From assembly GCA_001701165.1 (NCBI GenBank), contig DAAP01000004.1, positions 1 through 8,576 of the forward strand: a DNA stretch of 8,576 nucleotides, given 5' to 3'. This stretch comes from Bacteroidales bacterium H4 (GTDB lineage Bacteria; Bacteroidota; Bacteroidia; Bacteroidales; Muribaculaceae). Of the stretch, positions 1 through 6,292 are shown piece by piece. The notes beneath the pieces are model-generated. The model saw nothing but the letters and a program-made list of their open reading frames with translations. It made no database searches and was not told the origin of the DNA. The stretch's first letter is position 1, and the number at the start of each line of letters is the position of its first letter. Both the position numbers and the translations under genes were made by a program.

Positions 1-2
1 AA

Positions 3-1139
3 TTTGATGCGGTTGCCCTGGCGTTTGCCGGAGGTTATGACTTTTTCGCCACCATATTTGAGTATCTTATCAAGGATTACAACACGGCTGGTGGTGGCAA
101 ATATGCCGAATATTATACTCCTCACGCTATTGCCACCATTATGGCGCGACTGCTTGTCGGTGATGACGAAGACTTGCATAATATTGAGGTGTATGACCCC
201 TCGGCAGGCACCGGTACGCTCTTGATGGCATTAGCCCATCAGATAGGCAATAGCAAATGCACTATCTTTGCACAAGACATATCGCAACGAAGCAATAAGA
301 TGCTTAAACTTAATCTATTGCTTAACGGCCTTGTGACTTCGCTTGACCATGCAATTCAGGGTGACACGCTTGTTGCGCCCTACCACAAAAACGACAGGGG
401 CACGGCACTGCGACAGTTCGACTACGTGGTTTCCAACCCACCGTTCAGGATGGATTTTTCCGACACTCGTGAGAAGATTGCCGCTCAGCCAGCACGCTTC
501 TGGGCCGGAGTGCCGAAAGTTCCGACGAAGAAAAAGGAGAGTATGGCCATTTACACCTGCTTCATTCAGCACGTGATCAATTCGCTCAAGGACACGGGCA
601 AGGGAGCTATTGTAATTCCCACGGGATTCATTACCGCCAAGTCGGGTGTTGAAAATAAAATACTGAAACACATTGTGAATAATCGTATAGTGTACGGCGT
701 GGTGTCGATGCCGTCGAATGTGTTTGCTAACACCGGTACAAATGTATCAGTGCTGTTTTTTGATAAGTCGAAGACGCGCGATAAGGTGGTACTTGTAGAC
801 GCGTCGAAACTTGGCGAAAAAGTCAAGGTTGATGGCAACCAAAAAACCGTACTCCACGATGATGACGTGGAGAAAATCATTTCCACTTTCCGCAACGCTG
901 AAGCCGTTGATAACTTCTCGGTGGTGGTCGGTTATGATGAAATTAAAGAGAAAAACTACTCGTTGTCGGCCGGTCAGTATTTCGACATCAAGATTGAATA
1001 TGTTGATATTACCGAAGACGAATTCAATCGCCGTATGGCTGATTACCGCTCCAAGCTCACCGAAATGTTTGCCGAGAGCCACCGCCTCGCAACCGAAATC
1101 CTCGACCAACTCGACACACTCCACTTCAATGAACACTAA
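3..1139 (+). CDS. hsdM: Type I restriction-modification DNA methyltransferase subunit M (5' end missing)
   Basis: This is the N6-adenine DNA methyltransferase subunit of a type I restriction-modification complex. It transfers methyl from S-adenosylmethionine to adenine in the target chosen by HsdS. The frame is open from the left edge (base 3), so 378 residues are visible and the N-terminal part, roughly a quarter to a third of the usual ~500 residues, lies outside. In order one sees a GGGKYAEYYTPHAIA segment (about residues 30-44) typical of HsdM, the SAM-binding motif I DPSAGTG (65-71), and the catalytic motif IV NPPF (145-148, bases 435-446). The C-terminal part ends in a helical stretch rich in charged residues. 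An internal ATG at 141 is not the start, because the conserved YYTP motif precedes it in frame. It is followed by hsdS on the same strand, after a gap filled by three hairpins. Assignment is firm; the target sequence cannot be told. Confidence 0.95.
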   Translation, partial: FDAVALAFAGGYDFFATIFEYLIKDYNTAGGGKYAEYYTPHAIATIMARLLVGDDEDLHNIEVYDPSAGTGTLLMALAHQIGNSKCTIFAQDISQRSNKMLKLNLLLNGLVTSLDHAIQGDTLVAPYHKNDRGTALRQFDYVVSNPPFRMDFSDTREKIAAQPARFWAGVPKVPTKKKESMAIYTCFIQHVINSLKDTGKGAIVIPTGFITAKSGVENKILKHIVNNRIVYGVVSMPSNVFANTGTNVSVLFFDKSKTRDKVVLVDASKLGEKVKVDGNQKTVLHDDDVEKIISTFRNAEAVDNFSVVVGYDEIKEKNYSLSAGQYFDIKIEYVDITEDEFNRRMADYRSKLTEMFAESHRLATEILDQLDTLHFNEH

Positions 1140-1140
1140 C

Positions 1141-1237
1141 CAACTATTAAGAAAATCTTAACAGTTGAACTATTCGAAAAAATGGAATAGTTCGAAAGCA
1201 CCCAAATTTTCAACTATTTCCAAAATGGAAATAGTTG
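1141..1237. repeat. Three consecutive stem-loops sharing AACTATT arms between hsdM and hsdS
   Basis: Hairpin 1: CAACTATTAAGA (1141-1152), loop AAA, TCTTAACAGTTG (1156-1167); 12 pairs with one mismatch. Hairpin 2: GAACTATTC (1167-1175), loop of 9, GAATAGTTC (1185-1193); 9 perfect pairs. Hairpin 3: CAACTATTTCC (1211-1221), loop AAAAT, GGAAATAGTTG (1227-1237); 11 perfect pairs. All six arms carry AACTATT or its complement, with one substitution in one arm. The inner parts of the stems differ from each other but stay self-complementary. No T-run follows, so they are not ordinary terminators. They may be RNA structures, tandem operators or recombinase half-sites; the sequence does not decide. Confidence 0.85.
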
Positions 1238-1260
1238 CCCATCTAACCCATAAAGCCGCA

Positions 1261-2661
1261 ATGATGCTGAAAAAATATAAGCTACACGAAGTCGCCACTT
1301 TTGAACTTAGCAATGTTGACAAAAAGTCAAAGGAGGGAGAGCGAAGCGTCCGTCTGTGCAACTTCACGGATGTTTATTACAATTGGGCTGTAACGCGCAA
1401 TATGGAACAATCTTTTATGCTTGCTACCGCTTCGGAATCCCAAATTAAGAAACTGGCAATCCGAAAGGGTCAGGTCGCAATCACAAAAGATAGTGAAACA
1501 CGACACGACATAGGCATACCCACCTATATAGCCGATGATTTCGATAATACGGTTCTTGGCTATCATTGCGCCTTAATCACTCCCGACCAATCCAAAGTTG
1601 ACGTACGATTCCTTAATGCGTTTCTTAACTCAAAGATGGCAAAGGAATACTTTGCGAACAACGCATCGGGTAGTGGTATGCGCTATTCTCTCCCTGTGGA
1701 TGCCATCAAAAACATTCTTTTATATCTCCCCGAATTGGAGGAGCAAAAACGAATCGGACACCTACTGTCACTCATCGACCGAAAAATTGCGCTCAATCGT
1801 GAGATAAATCGCAATTTAGAGGCGATGGCGCGTCAGCTCTACGACTACTGGTTCGTCCAGTTCGACTTCCCCGACAGCGAGGGTAAGCCCTACAAGTCGA
1901 GCGGCGGCAAGATGGTTTGGAACGATATACTGAAGCGTGAAATACCCGATGGTTGGGAAGCCGCACAATTAAATAATTGGCTTGAAATCAAATCGGGTTT
2001 TCCATTCAAATCAGAATCATATACAACTTTTGGTCGTTATAAGATCATTACCATTAAGAATGTTCAAGACGGAGAACTTATCACGTCTGATTGCGAATTT
2101 GTTGATAATGTCCCAAGCCGGGTTAAAGATTATGTCTACCTCAAAATTGGAGATAGATTGATTTCTTTAACTGGAAACTGCGGAAGATTATGCGTTGTTT
2201 GCGAAGATAATCTACTGTTAAATCAGCGTGTAGGGCTACTGTATTGTGAAGATCTTCATTTAGAATACTGTTACAATTTGCTGAATAGTAATTGTATGAA
2301 AATGGAGATAGACAATTTGGCAAATGGTGCAGCACAAGCAAATCTAAGCCCGATTGAACTATGTAAAGCCAACTGTGTGATGCCTCCTAAGGCGATATTG
2401 ATTGAATATGCCAAGAGCGCAGACACAATTCGTAAAACCATAATTCGTAACAGTCAAGAAATTTCTCAACTAACTAAACAGCGTGACGAGCTGCTGCCGC
2501 TGCTGATGAATGGACAAGTGTCCGTTATGCGGCGAGCGGTAAATTGCGATTTATCGTTTATGTATCGGCCGGTTGATTCGAGTTGCCGGATGATTCGAAG
2601 GCCTTTGTTCGGGTGGGCGGCAGCGTCGGGATGTGGGCGGTATGTCGCGAATAATGCGTAA
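1261..2661 (+). CDS. hsdS: Type I restriction-modification specificity subunit S
   Basis: HsdS recognises the split DNA target of the type I enzyme through two target recognition domains (TRDs). From the chosen ATG at 1261 the protein has 466 residues: TRD1 about 1-155, the central conserved coiled-coil spacer about 158-225 (LEEQKRIGHLLSLIDRKIA, then MARQLYDYWFVQF), TRD2 about 228-375 beginning IPDGWEAAQL, and the C-terminal conserved helix about 385-420 ending LLPLLMNGQVSV. ATG 1261 or the adjacent ATG 1264 is preferred because KKYKLHEVA is a typical HsdS beginning; in-frame TTG 1165 and ATG 1225 lie inside the upstream hairpins. The frame runs 44 residues past the usual end of the family, in arginine- and cysteine-rich sequence that looks non-coding, and stops inside the next promoter. 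The central spacer is GC-rich while both TRDs are AT-rich, as expected for exchanged TRDs. No second hsdS copy is visible. Confidence 0.93.
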   Translation: MMLKKYKLHEVATFELSNVDKKSKEGERSVRLCNFTDVYYNWAVTRNMEQSFMLATASESQIKKLAIRKGQVAITKDSETRHDIGIPTYIADDFDNTVLGYHCALITPDQSKVDVRFLNAFLNSKMAKEYFANNASGSGMRYSLPVDAIKNILLYLPELEEQKRIGHLLSLIDRKIALNREINRNLEAMARQLYDYWFVQFDFPDSEGKPYKSSGGKMVWNDILKREIPDGWEAAQLNNWLEIKSGFPFKSESYTTFGRYKIITIKNVQDGELITSDCEFVDNVPSRVKDYVYLKIGDRLISLTGNCGRLCVVCEDNLLLNQRVGLLYCEDLHLEYCYNLLNSNCMKMEIDNLANGAAQANLSPIELCKANCVMPPKAILIEYAKSADTIRKTIIRNSQEISQLTKQRDELLPLLMNGQVSVMRRAVNCDLSFMYRPVDSSCRMIRRPLFGWAAASGCGRYVANNA

Positions 2662-2666
2662 CTTTG
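2659..2666 (+). promoter_or_regulatory. Bacteroidetes -7 promoter box upstream of the ABC exporter gene
   Basis: TAACTTTG fits the Bacteroidetes primary sigma factor -7 consensus TAnnTTTG. It lies 72 bases before the exporter start, so transcription would begin near 2673. No clear TTTG at -33 is visible. The box overlaps the TAA stop of hsdS, and its surroundings closely resemble the queF promoter at 4611. Confidence 0.6.
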
Positions 2667-2691
2667 TGGGCGAATACTAACGCATGATGAT

Positions 2692-2726
2692 GTCTCGCAG
2701 CCGAGCGATGCCCGGCTGTGCGAGAC
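2692..2726 (+). promoter_or_regulatory. Strong 5' leader hairpin before the ABC exporter gene
   Basis: GTCTCGCAGCCG (2692-2703) pairs with CGGCTGTGCGAGAC (2713-2726): 12 GC-rich pairs, a 2-base bulge and a 9-base loop. It ends 12 bases before the ATG at 2739 and lies inside the transcript predicted from the 2659 promoter. It could limit ribosome access or protect the mRNA. The in-frame GTG at 2718 is buried in the stem, which argues against it as a start. Confidence 0.6.
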
Positions 2727-2738
2727 TACGATATTGAT

Positions 2739-4568
2739 ATGAAAGATTTTTTTGCGCTGTTGCGCCGCTTTGTTCCTCCGTATAAGAAGTATCTGGCTCT
2801 GAACATCTTGTTCAATGTGCTGGCGGCGCTGCTGACGCTGTTCTCGTTTGCGCTGATTATCCCGATATTGGAGATGCTGTTCAAAATCAATGCCACGCAT
2901 TATGTGTATATGACGATGGCGGACGGCTCGTTCAAGGAGGTGGTAGTCAACAATTTCTATTATTACACACAGGAGGCTGTGGCGCTGTACGGGCCGTCGG
3001 CGACGCTGGCGCTGCTGGCTGTGGCGCTGGTGGTGATGACGGCTCTGAAAACAGGAGCTACGTACCTCAGCTTGTATTACATCATTCCGCTGCGCAGCGG
3101 AATTGTGCGCGATATCCGCAATGAGGTTTATGACAAGATTACGCGGCTGCCCATAGGGTTCTTTACGGGCGAGCGCAAGGGCGATGTGATGGCGCGTATG
3201 AGCGGCGATGTGGCCGAAATCGAGAATTCGGTGATGGCATCGCTGGATATGATGTTCAAAAATCCGGTGATGATTGTCGTGTGCCTGGCTATGATGGTGG
3301 CCGTGTCGTGGCAGCTGACTGTGTTTGTGTTTGTGCTGCTGCCTTTGGCCGGAATGGTTATGGGTCGTGTAGGCAAACGCCTTAAGCGTCAGTCGCTTGA
3401 AGGGCAGAACCAATGGGGTGTATTGATGTCCAATATCGAGGAGACCCTTGGCGGACTGCGCATCATCAAGGCTTTCAACGCCGAAGATAAGGTGCGTGCA
3501 CGTTTCCATCGCGAGAATCAGGAGTTCTATCGTCTGTCCAATCGTATAGCGCGTCGCCAGTCGTTGGCTCATCCGATGAGCGAGTTTTTGGGTACGGCGG
3601 CCATCGCGATAGTGCTGTGGTTTGGCGGTACGCTCATTTTGGGCGGCAGCGCCGGCATTGATGCCCCTCAGTTTATATATTACATGGTGATATTTTACAG
3701 CATCATCAATCCGGCCAAAGACTTGAGCAAGGCAGCCTACTCGGTTCAGAAGGGTCTGGCGTCGATGCAGCGCGTCGACAAGATTCTCGGGGCGGTCAAT
3801 CCCATCGCCGATCCGGAGCATCCCAAGACGTTGCCGCCACATGCCGGGGCTATCAGCTACAAGCATATATCTTTCAGCTACGGCGACCATGAAGTCATAG
3901 ATGATGTCAGCTTAGACATCCCGGCAGGCGCCACCGTGGCCCTGGTGGGACAGAGCGGCAGCGGCAAGTCCACGCTGGCCGATTTGCTGCCGCGCTTCTA
4001 TGACGTGGACAGCGGCAGCATCACCATCGACGGCATCGATATCCGCGATGTGCGCGTACACGACCTGCGTGCGCTTATGGGTAATGTCAATCAGGAAGCT
4101 ATATTGTTCAACGACACGTTCTTCAATAATATCACCTTCGGCGCGCCTGCCGGAGCCACCCAAGAGCAAGTAGAGCAGGCCGCCCGTATCGCTAATGCTC
4201 ACGACTTTATCATCGAAAGTCCCGAGGGTTATCAGACCAATATCGGCGACCGCGGCTGCCGCCTCAGCGGAGGCCAGCGCCAGCGCGTATCCATAGCGCG
4301 AGCCATACTCAAGAATCCACCCGTACTGATACTGGACGAAGCCACCAGCGCCCTCGATAGCGAGAGCGAGCAACTGGTCCAGCAGGCACTCGAACGCCTG
4401 ATGCAAGACCGTACTACACTGGTGATTGCACACAGGCTCTCGACCATACGCAATGCCGACATGATTTGCGTCATGCACGAAGGCCGTATTGTCGAACGCG
4501 GTACTCACGACCAATTGCTGGCCCTTGACGGATACTACAAGCGTCTGGTAGATATGCAGTCATTCTGA
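2739..4568 (+). CDS. MsbA-like ABC exporter, fused membrane and ATPase domains
   Basis: A 609-residue half-transporter of the ABCB/MsbA type, expected to work as an inner-membrane homodimer that uses ATP to export or flip a lipid or other hydrophobic substrate; the substrate cannot be read from the sequence. The transmembrane domain (about residues 1-330) contains six hydrophobic segments, with coupling-helix features such as GFFTGERKGDVMARMSGDV (about 140-158). The ATPase domain (about 370-609) is complete: aromatic A-loop YGD (381), Walker A GQSGSGKS (404-411), Q-loop in NVNQE (452), signature LSGGQ (509-513), Walker B VLILDE (529-534) and switch histidine in AHRLS (565). ATG 2739 (MKDFFALLRR) is chosen over GTG 2718, which lies inside a leader hairpin. 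Size is normal for the family. It has its own promoter and is GC-richer than hsdMS, so it is probably not part of the restriction-modification unit. Confidence 0.95.
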   Translation: MKDFFALLRRFVPPYKKYLALNILFNVLAALLTLFSFALIIPILEMLFKINATHYVYMTMADGSFKEVVVNNFYYYTQEAVALYGPSATLALLAVALVVMTALKTGATYLSLYYIIPLRSGIVRDIRNEVYDKITRLPIGFFTGERKGDVMARMSGDVAEIENSVMASLDMMFKNPVMIVVCLAMMVAVSWQLTVFVFVLLPLAGMVMGRVGKRLKRQSLEGQNQWGVLMSNIEETLGGLRIIKAFNAEDKVRARFHRENQEFYRLSNRIARRQSLAHPMSEFLGTAAIAIVLWFGGTLILGGSAGIDAPQFIYYMVIFYSIINPAKDLSKAAYSVQKGLASMQRVDKILGAVNPIADPEHPKTLPPHAGAISYKHISFSYGDHEVIDDVSLDIPAGATVALVGQSGSGKSTLADLLPRFYDVDSGSITIDGIDIRDVRVHDLRALMGNVNQEAILFNDTFFNNITFGAPAGATQEQVEQAARIANAHDFIIESPEGYQTNIGDRGCRLSGGQRQRVSIARAILKNPPVLILDEATSALDSESEQLVQQALERLMQDRTTLVIAHRLSTIRNADMICVMHEGRIVERGTHDQLLALDGYYKRLVDMQSF

Positions 4569-4610
4569 CTGCCGCGCCGCCATGCCGTCCGCCATATCGC
4601 GGAAAATGCG

Positions 4611-4618
4611 TAATTTTG
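4611..4618 (+). promoter_or_regulatory. Bacteroidetes -7 promoter box for queF-queC
   Basis: TAATTTTG matches TAnnTTTG, 69 bases before the queF start, followed by the common CA. Transcription should begin near 4625. The preceding bases TCGCG...AATGCG match those at the exporter promoter (19 of 22 positions over 4597-4618 against 2645-2666). A -33 TTTG is not evident. Confidence 0.65.
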
Positions 4619-4623
4619 CATGA

Positions 4624-4649
4624 CTTTAGTGACCCTAAGGTCCCTAAAG
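4624..4649 (+). promoter_or_regulatory. Hairpin at the predicted 5' end of the queF-queC transcript
   Basis: CTTTAGTGACC (4624-4634) pairs with GGTCCCTAAAG (4639-4649) around a CTAA tetraloop: 11 positions with one mismatch. It begins almost exactly where transcription from the 4611 box would start, and an A-rich stretch (4650-4666) follows. It may protect the mRNA end or be part of a ligand-sensing leader. I cannot fit it to the preQ1 class I riboswitch pattern with confidence. Confidence 0.5.
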
Positions 4650-4686
4650 ACGCTAACAAAAAAGCTGAATTCACAGAAAATACACT

Positions 4687-5160
4687 ATGAGTCGTACACC
4701 ACAAGAAATGCCGGGAGTGACCCTGCTGGGCAATACCGGCGTCAAATATCCCACCGACTACTGTCCCGAGATGCTTGAGACCTTTGACAATAAGCATCCC
4801 GACAACGAATATCTCGTGACCTTCACCTGTCCCGAATTTACGGCGCTGTGTCCCAAGACCGGACAGCCCGATTTCGGCAAAATCATCATCTCGTATATCC
4901 CGCGCACCAAGATGGTCGAGAGCAAGAGCCTGAAACTGTATCTGTTCTCGTTCCGCAACCACGGCGATTTCCACGAAGACTGCGTCAATATCATCATGAA
5001 GGACCTGTGCCGCCTGATGGATCCCAAGTACATCGAAGTCACCGGGCTTTTTGCACCGCGCGGCGGCATCTCCATTATTCCTTTTGCCAATTACGGCGAC
5101 GAAGACCACAAGGAAATGGCTCGTGAGCGACTGATGGCCTCCTTCCGCAACGATATGTAA
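4687..5160 (+). CDS. queF: NADPH-dependent 7-cyano-7-deazaguanine reductase (preQ0 reductase)
   Basis: QueF reduces the nitrile of preQ0 to the primary amine of preQ1 with two NADPH, the last soluble step before Tgt inserts preQ1 into tRNA on the way to queuosine. The 157-residue protein is the short single-domain (Bacillus YkvM-like) type. The catalytic cysteine is C55 in TALCPKTGQPDF, with D62 as proton donor. The family signature ESKSLKLY is at 78-85 and the substrate-binding HE pair is H96-E97 in NHGDFHED, the same numbering as I recall for the Bacillus enzyme. The ATG at 4687 is the natural start, with no Shine-Dalgarno sequence, as usual in this phylum. queC follows after 26 bases, so the two form an operon covering preQ0 synthesis and reduction. 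Nothing looks damaged. Confidence 0.97.
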   Translation: MSRTPQEMPGVTLLGNTGVKYPTDYCPEMLETFDNKHPDNEYLVTFTCPEFTALCPKTGQPDFGKIIISYIPRTKMVESKSLKLYLFSFRNHGDFHEDCVNIIMKDLCRLMDPKYIEVTGLFAPRGGISIIPFANYGDEDHKEMARERLMASFRNDM

Positions 5161-5186
5161 TTCCCGGGCTACCACTATTGCAGACT

Positions 5187-5843
5187 ATGAAAAAAGACAC
5201 CCTGATGGTGGTGAGCGGAGGTATGGACTCCGTCACCATGCTTTGCGAATACGCCTCGCGCATCGCCATGGCCGTAACCTATGACTACGGCAGCAATCAC
5301 AACGCGCGCGAAATTGAATGTGCTCGCTTCCAATGCGCCAAGCTTGGTATTCCGTTGATGGTTATTCCCCTGAAGTTTATCGGCGAGCATTTTGCCAGCT
5401 CGTTGCTCTCCGGCGCCGATGCCATTCCCGAAGGCAATTACGATGACGAAAACATGCGCAGCACCGTCGTGCCCTTCCGCAACGGCATCATGCTTTCCGT
5501 AGCCGCCGGCCTTGCCGAGACACACCATCTGGCGCACGTGATGCTGGCCAACCACAGCGGCGACCACGCTATTTATCCCGACTGTCGCCCGGCATTTGTC
5601 GAGAATATGTCGCGAGCCATCGCCGCCGGCACCTACGACGGCATTACCCTGCTGACGCCTTATACACACCTCACCAAGGGTCAGATAGCAGAACGCGGCG
5701 CCGCCATAGGCGTAGACTACAGCCATACATACAGCTGCTATCGCGGCGGCGAACACCATTGCGGCACCTGCGGCACCTGTCGCGAACGTCGCGAAGCCTT
5801 TCAGATTGCCGGCATACCCGATCCCACCATATACGACGCGTAG
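5187..5843 (+). CDS. queC: 7-cyano-7-deazaguanine synthase (preQ0 synthase)
   Basis: QueC converts 7-carboxy-7-deazaguanine to preQ0 using ammonia and two ATP, in the cytoplasm, just upstream of QueF in the queuosine pathway. The 218-residue protein has the N-terminal PP-loop ATP pyrophosphatase motif SGGMDS (10-15). It has a conserved middle portion with VVPFRNGIMLSVA (about 94-106) and HSGDHAIYPDCRP (about 123-135). A C-terminal zinc site follows, formed by C184, C192, C195 and C198 (CYRGGEHHCGTCGTC). ATG 5187 (MKKDTLMVVSGG) is chosen over an in-frame TTG nine bases upstream. It is co-transcribed with queF, 26 bases away. The remaining pathway genes (queD, queE, tgt) are not in the window. 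Length is normal and all key residues are present. Confidence 0.97.
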   Translation: MKKDTLMVVSGGMDSVTMLCEYASRIAMAVTYDYGSNHNAREIECARFQCAKLGIPLMVIPLKFIGEHFASSLLSGADAIPEGNYDDENMRSTVVPFRNGIMLSVAAGLAETHHLAHVMLANHSGDHAIYPDCRPAFVENMSRAIAAGTYDGITLLTPYTHLTKGQIAERGAAIGVDYSHTYSCYRGGEHHCGTCGTCRERREAFQIAGIPDPTIYDA

Positions 5844-5881
5844 TCCTCATGCCTCGAGATTTTGGCGTTTATGTCGGCTTG

Positions 5882-5889
5882 CAAAGTTA
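5882..5889 (-). promoter_or_regulatory. Minus-strand promoter box pointing into the 3' end of queC
   Basis: Read on the minus strand, 5889-5882 is TAACTTTG followed by CA, a full match to the -7 consensus. A TTG lies 17 bases upstream, acceptable for a -33 element. No gene starts downstream on this strand, so any transcript would be antisense to queC. The motif is common, so activity is uncertain. Confidence 0.35.
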
Positions 5890-5993
5890 GTTCGTGCCCG
5901 AATAAGCAATGAAGAAGGGTCGTTTGCACGTCGTATCAGTGACGGCACAGCGAAAAATTGTGCGCATATAGCCTGAAATTGCAAAAAAAACGC

Positions 5994-6001
5994 TAACTTT
6001 G
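5994..6001 (+). promoter_or_regulatory. Promoter box for tRNA-Ser
   Basis: TAACTTTG followed by CA, 36 bases before the tRNA 5' end, after an A-rich run (5983-5990). Transcription should start near 6008, leaving a leader of about 30 bases. The TTG sequences upstream are not at ideal spacing. Confidence 0.6.
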
Positions 6002-6037
6002 CATTCGCAATTTCGCCATGGCGGCGGAAGACCACAT

Positions 6038-6122
6038 GGAGAGATGGCAGAGTGGTCGATTGCGGCGGTCTTGAAAACCGTTGAGGGTCACACCTCCGGG
6101 GGTTCGAATCCCTCTCTCTCCG
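6038..6122 (+). tRNA. tRNA-Ser(TGA)
   Basis: A complete class II tRNA reading UCA and related serine codons. The acceptor stem GGAGAGA (6038-6044) pairs fully with TCTCTCC (6115-6121), with discriminator G6122. The anticodon stem is 6065-6069 with 6077-6081, and the loop CTTGAAA gives anticodon TGA at 6072-6074. The long variable arm has a GAGG/CCTC stem (6083-6086 with 6093-6096), as expected for serine. The T-loop TTCGAAT is at 6103-6109 with a 5-pair stem. CCA is not encoded. It has its own promoter upstream and two terminators immediately downstream. Its 3' end is repeated at 6428. Confidence 0.98.
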
Positions 6123-6129
6123 CAATAAA
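6116..6129 (+). repeat. Direct repeat copy 1: 3' end of tRNA-Ser (candidate attachment site)
   Basis: CTCTCCGCAATAAA covers the last acceptor-stem bases and seven bases downstream of the tRNA. It recurs exactly at 6428-6441. With mismatches the match extends over 6116-6142 against 6428-6454 (23 of 27 identical). tRNA 3' ends are the standard integration targets of tyrosine recombinases. Confidence 0.6.
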
Positions 6130-6148
6130 CATTGAGAATCAATGTTTT
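6127..6148 (+). terminator. Intrinsic terminator directly after tRNA-Ser
   Basis: AAACATTGA (6127-6135), loop GAA, TCAATGTTT (6139-6147), ending in TTTT (6145-6148). The stem is 9 perfect but AT-rich pairs, five bases after the mature tRNA end, so it may also serve as a 3' processing barrier. Confidence 0.6.
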
Positions 6149-6156
6149 ACAAACAT

Positions 6157-6200
6157 AAGCACCCGATTTTACACCCTATAATGTAAAATTGGGTGCTTTT
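6157..6200 (+). terminator. Second, strong intrinsic terminator after tRNA-Ser
   Basis: AAGCACCCGATTTTACA (6157-6173) pairs with TGTAAAATTGGGTGCTT (6182-6198): 17 pairs including one G-T, with an 8-base loop, ending in TTTT. This is one of the longest stems in the window. It backs up the first terminator and could also stop transcripts arriving from the minus-strand genes. Confidence 0.8.
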
Positions 6201-6228
6201 ATATTATTTAATGAATCATCTTTGTGGT

Positions 6229-6263
6229 AGCAGATAAAAATATGATATGCAGGTTTATCTGCT
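6229..6263. repeat. 10-base perfect inverted repeat
   Basis: AGCAGATAAA (6229-6238) and TTTATCTGCT (6254-6263), separated by 15 bases. No T-run follows on either strand, so it is not a typical terminator. It lies between the two copies of the tRNA 3' end and could be a recombinase arm or core-type site, or chance. Confidence 0.5.
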
Positions 6264-6292
6264 TAATCTGTTATTATCAATTCAGAATGTGT

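Noticed and set aside
1141..1237. CRISPR array
   Set aside because: The repeats are short palindromes of different length, without regular unique spacers.
1141..2661. Invertible hsdS shufflon
   Set aside because: Only one hsdS copy, no second TRD cassette and no recombinase gene are present in the window, so phase variation by inversion is not supported here.
2466..3890. Minus-strand frame of 474 residues across the hsdS end and the ABC exporter
   Set aside because: It is the antisense shadow of two well-supported genes, has a histidine- and arginine-rich composition typical of such shadows, and shows no domain.
4624..4666. preQ1 class I riboswitch
   Set aside because: The location and A-rich tail are suggestive, but the conserved loop and tail bases could not be matched by eye; kept only as an open question.
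4471..5175. Minus-strand frame of 234 residues opposite queF
   Set aside because: It is a shadow of the exporter end and of queF, whose motifs are complete on the plus strand.
5847..6125. Minus-strand frame of 92 residues beginning MRRERDSNPRR
   Set aside because: The beginning is the well-known false translation of the antisense strand of tRNA-Ser; the rest is intergenic sequence and the tRNA promoter.
5999..6181. Plus-strand 60-residue frame containing GEMAEWSIAAVLKTVEG
   Set aside because: This is the common false translation of the tRNA-Ser gene itself.
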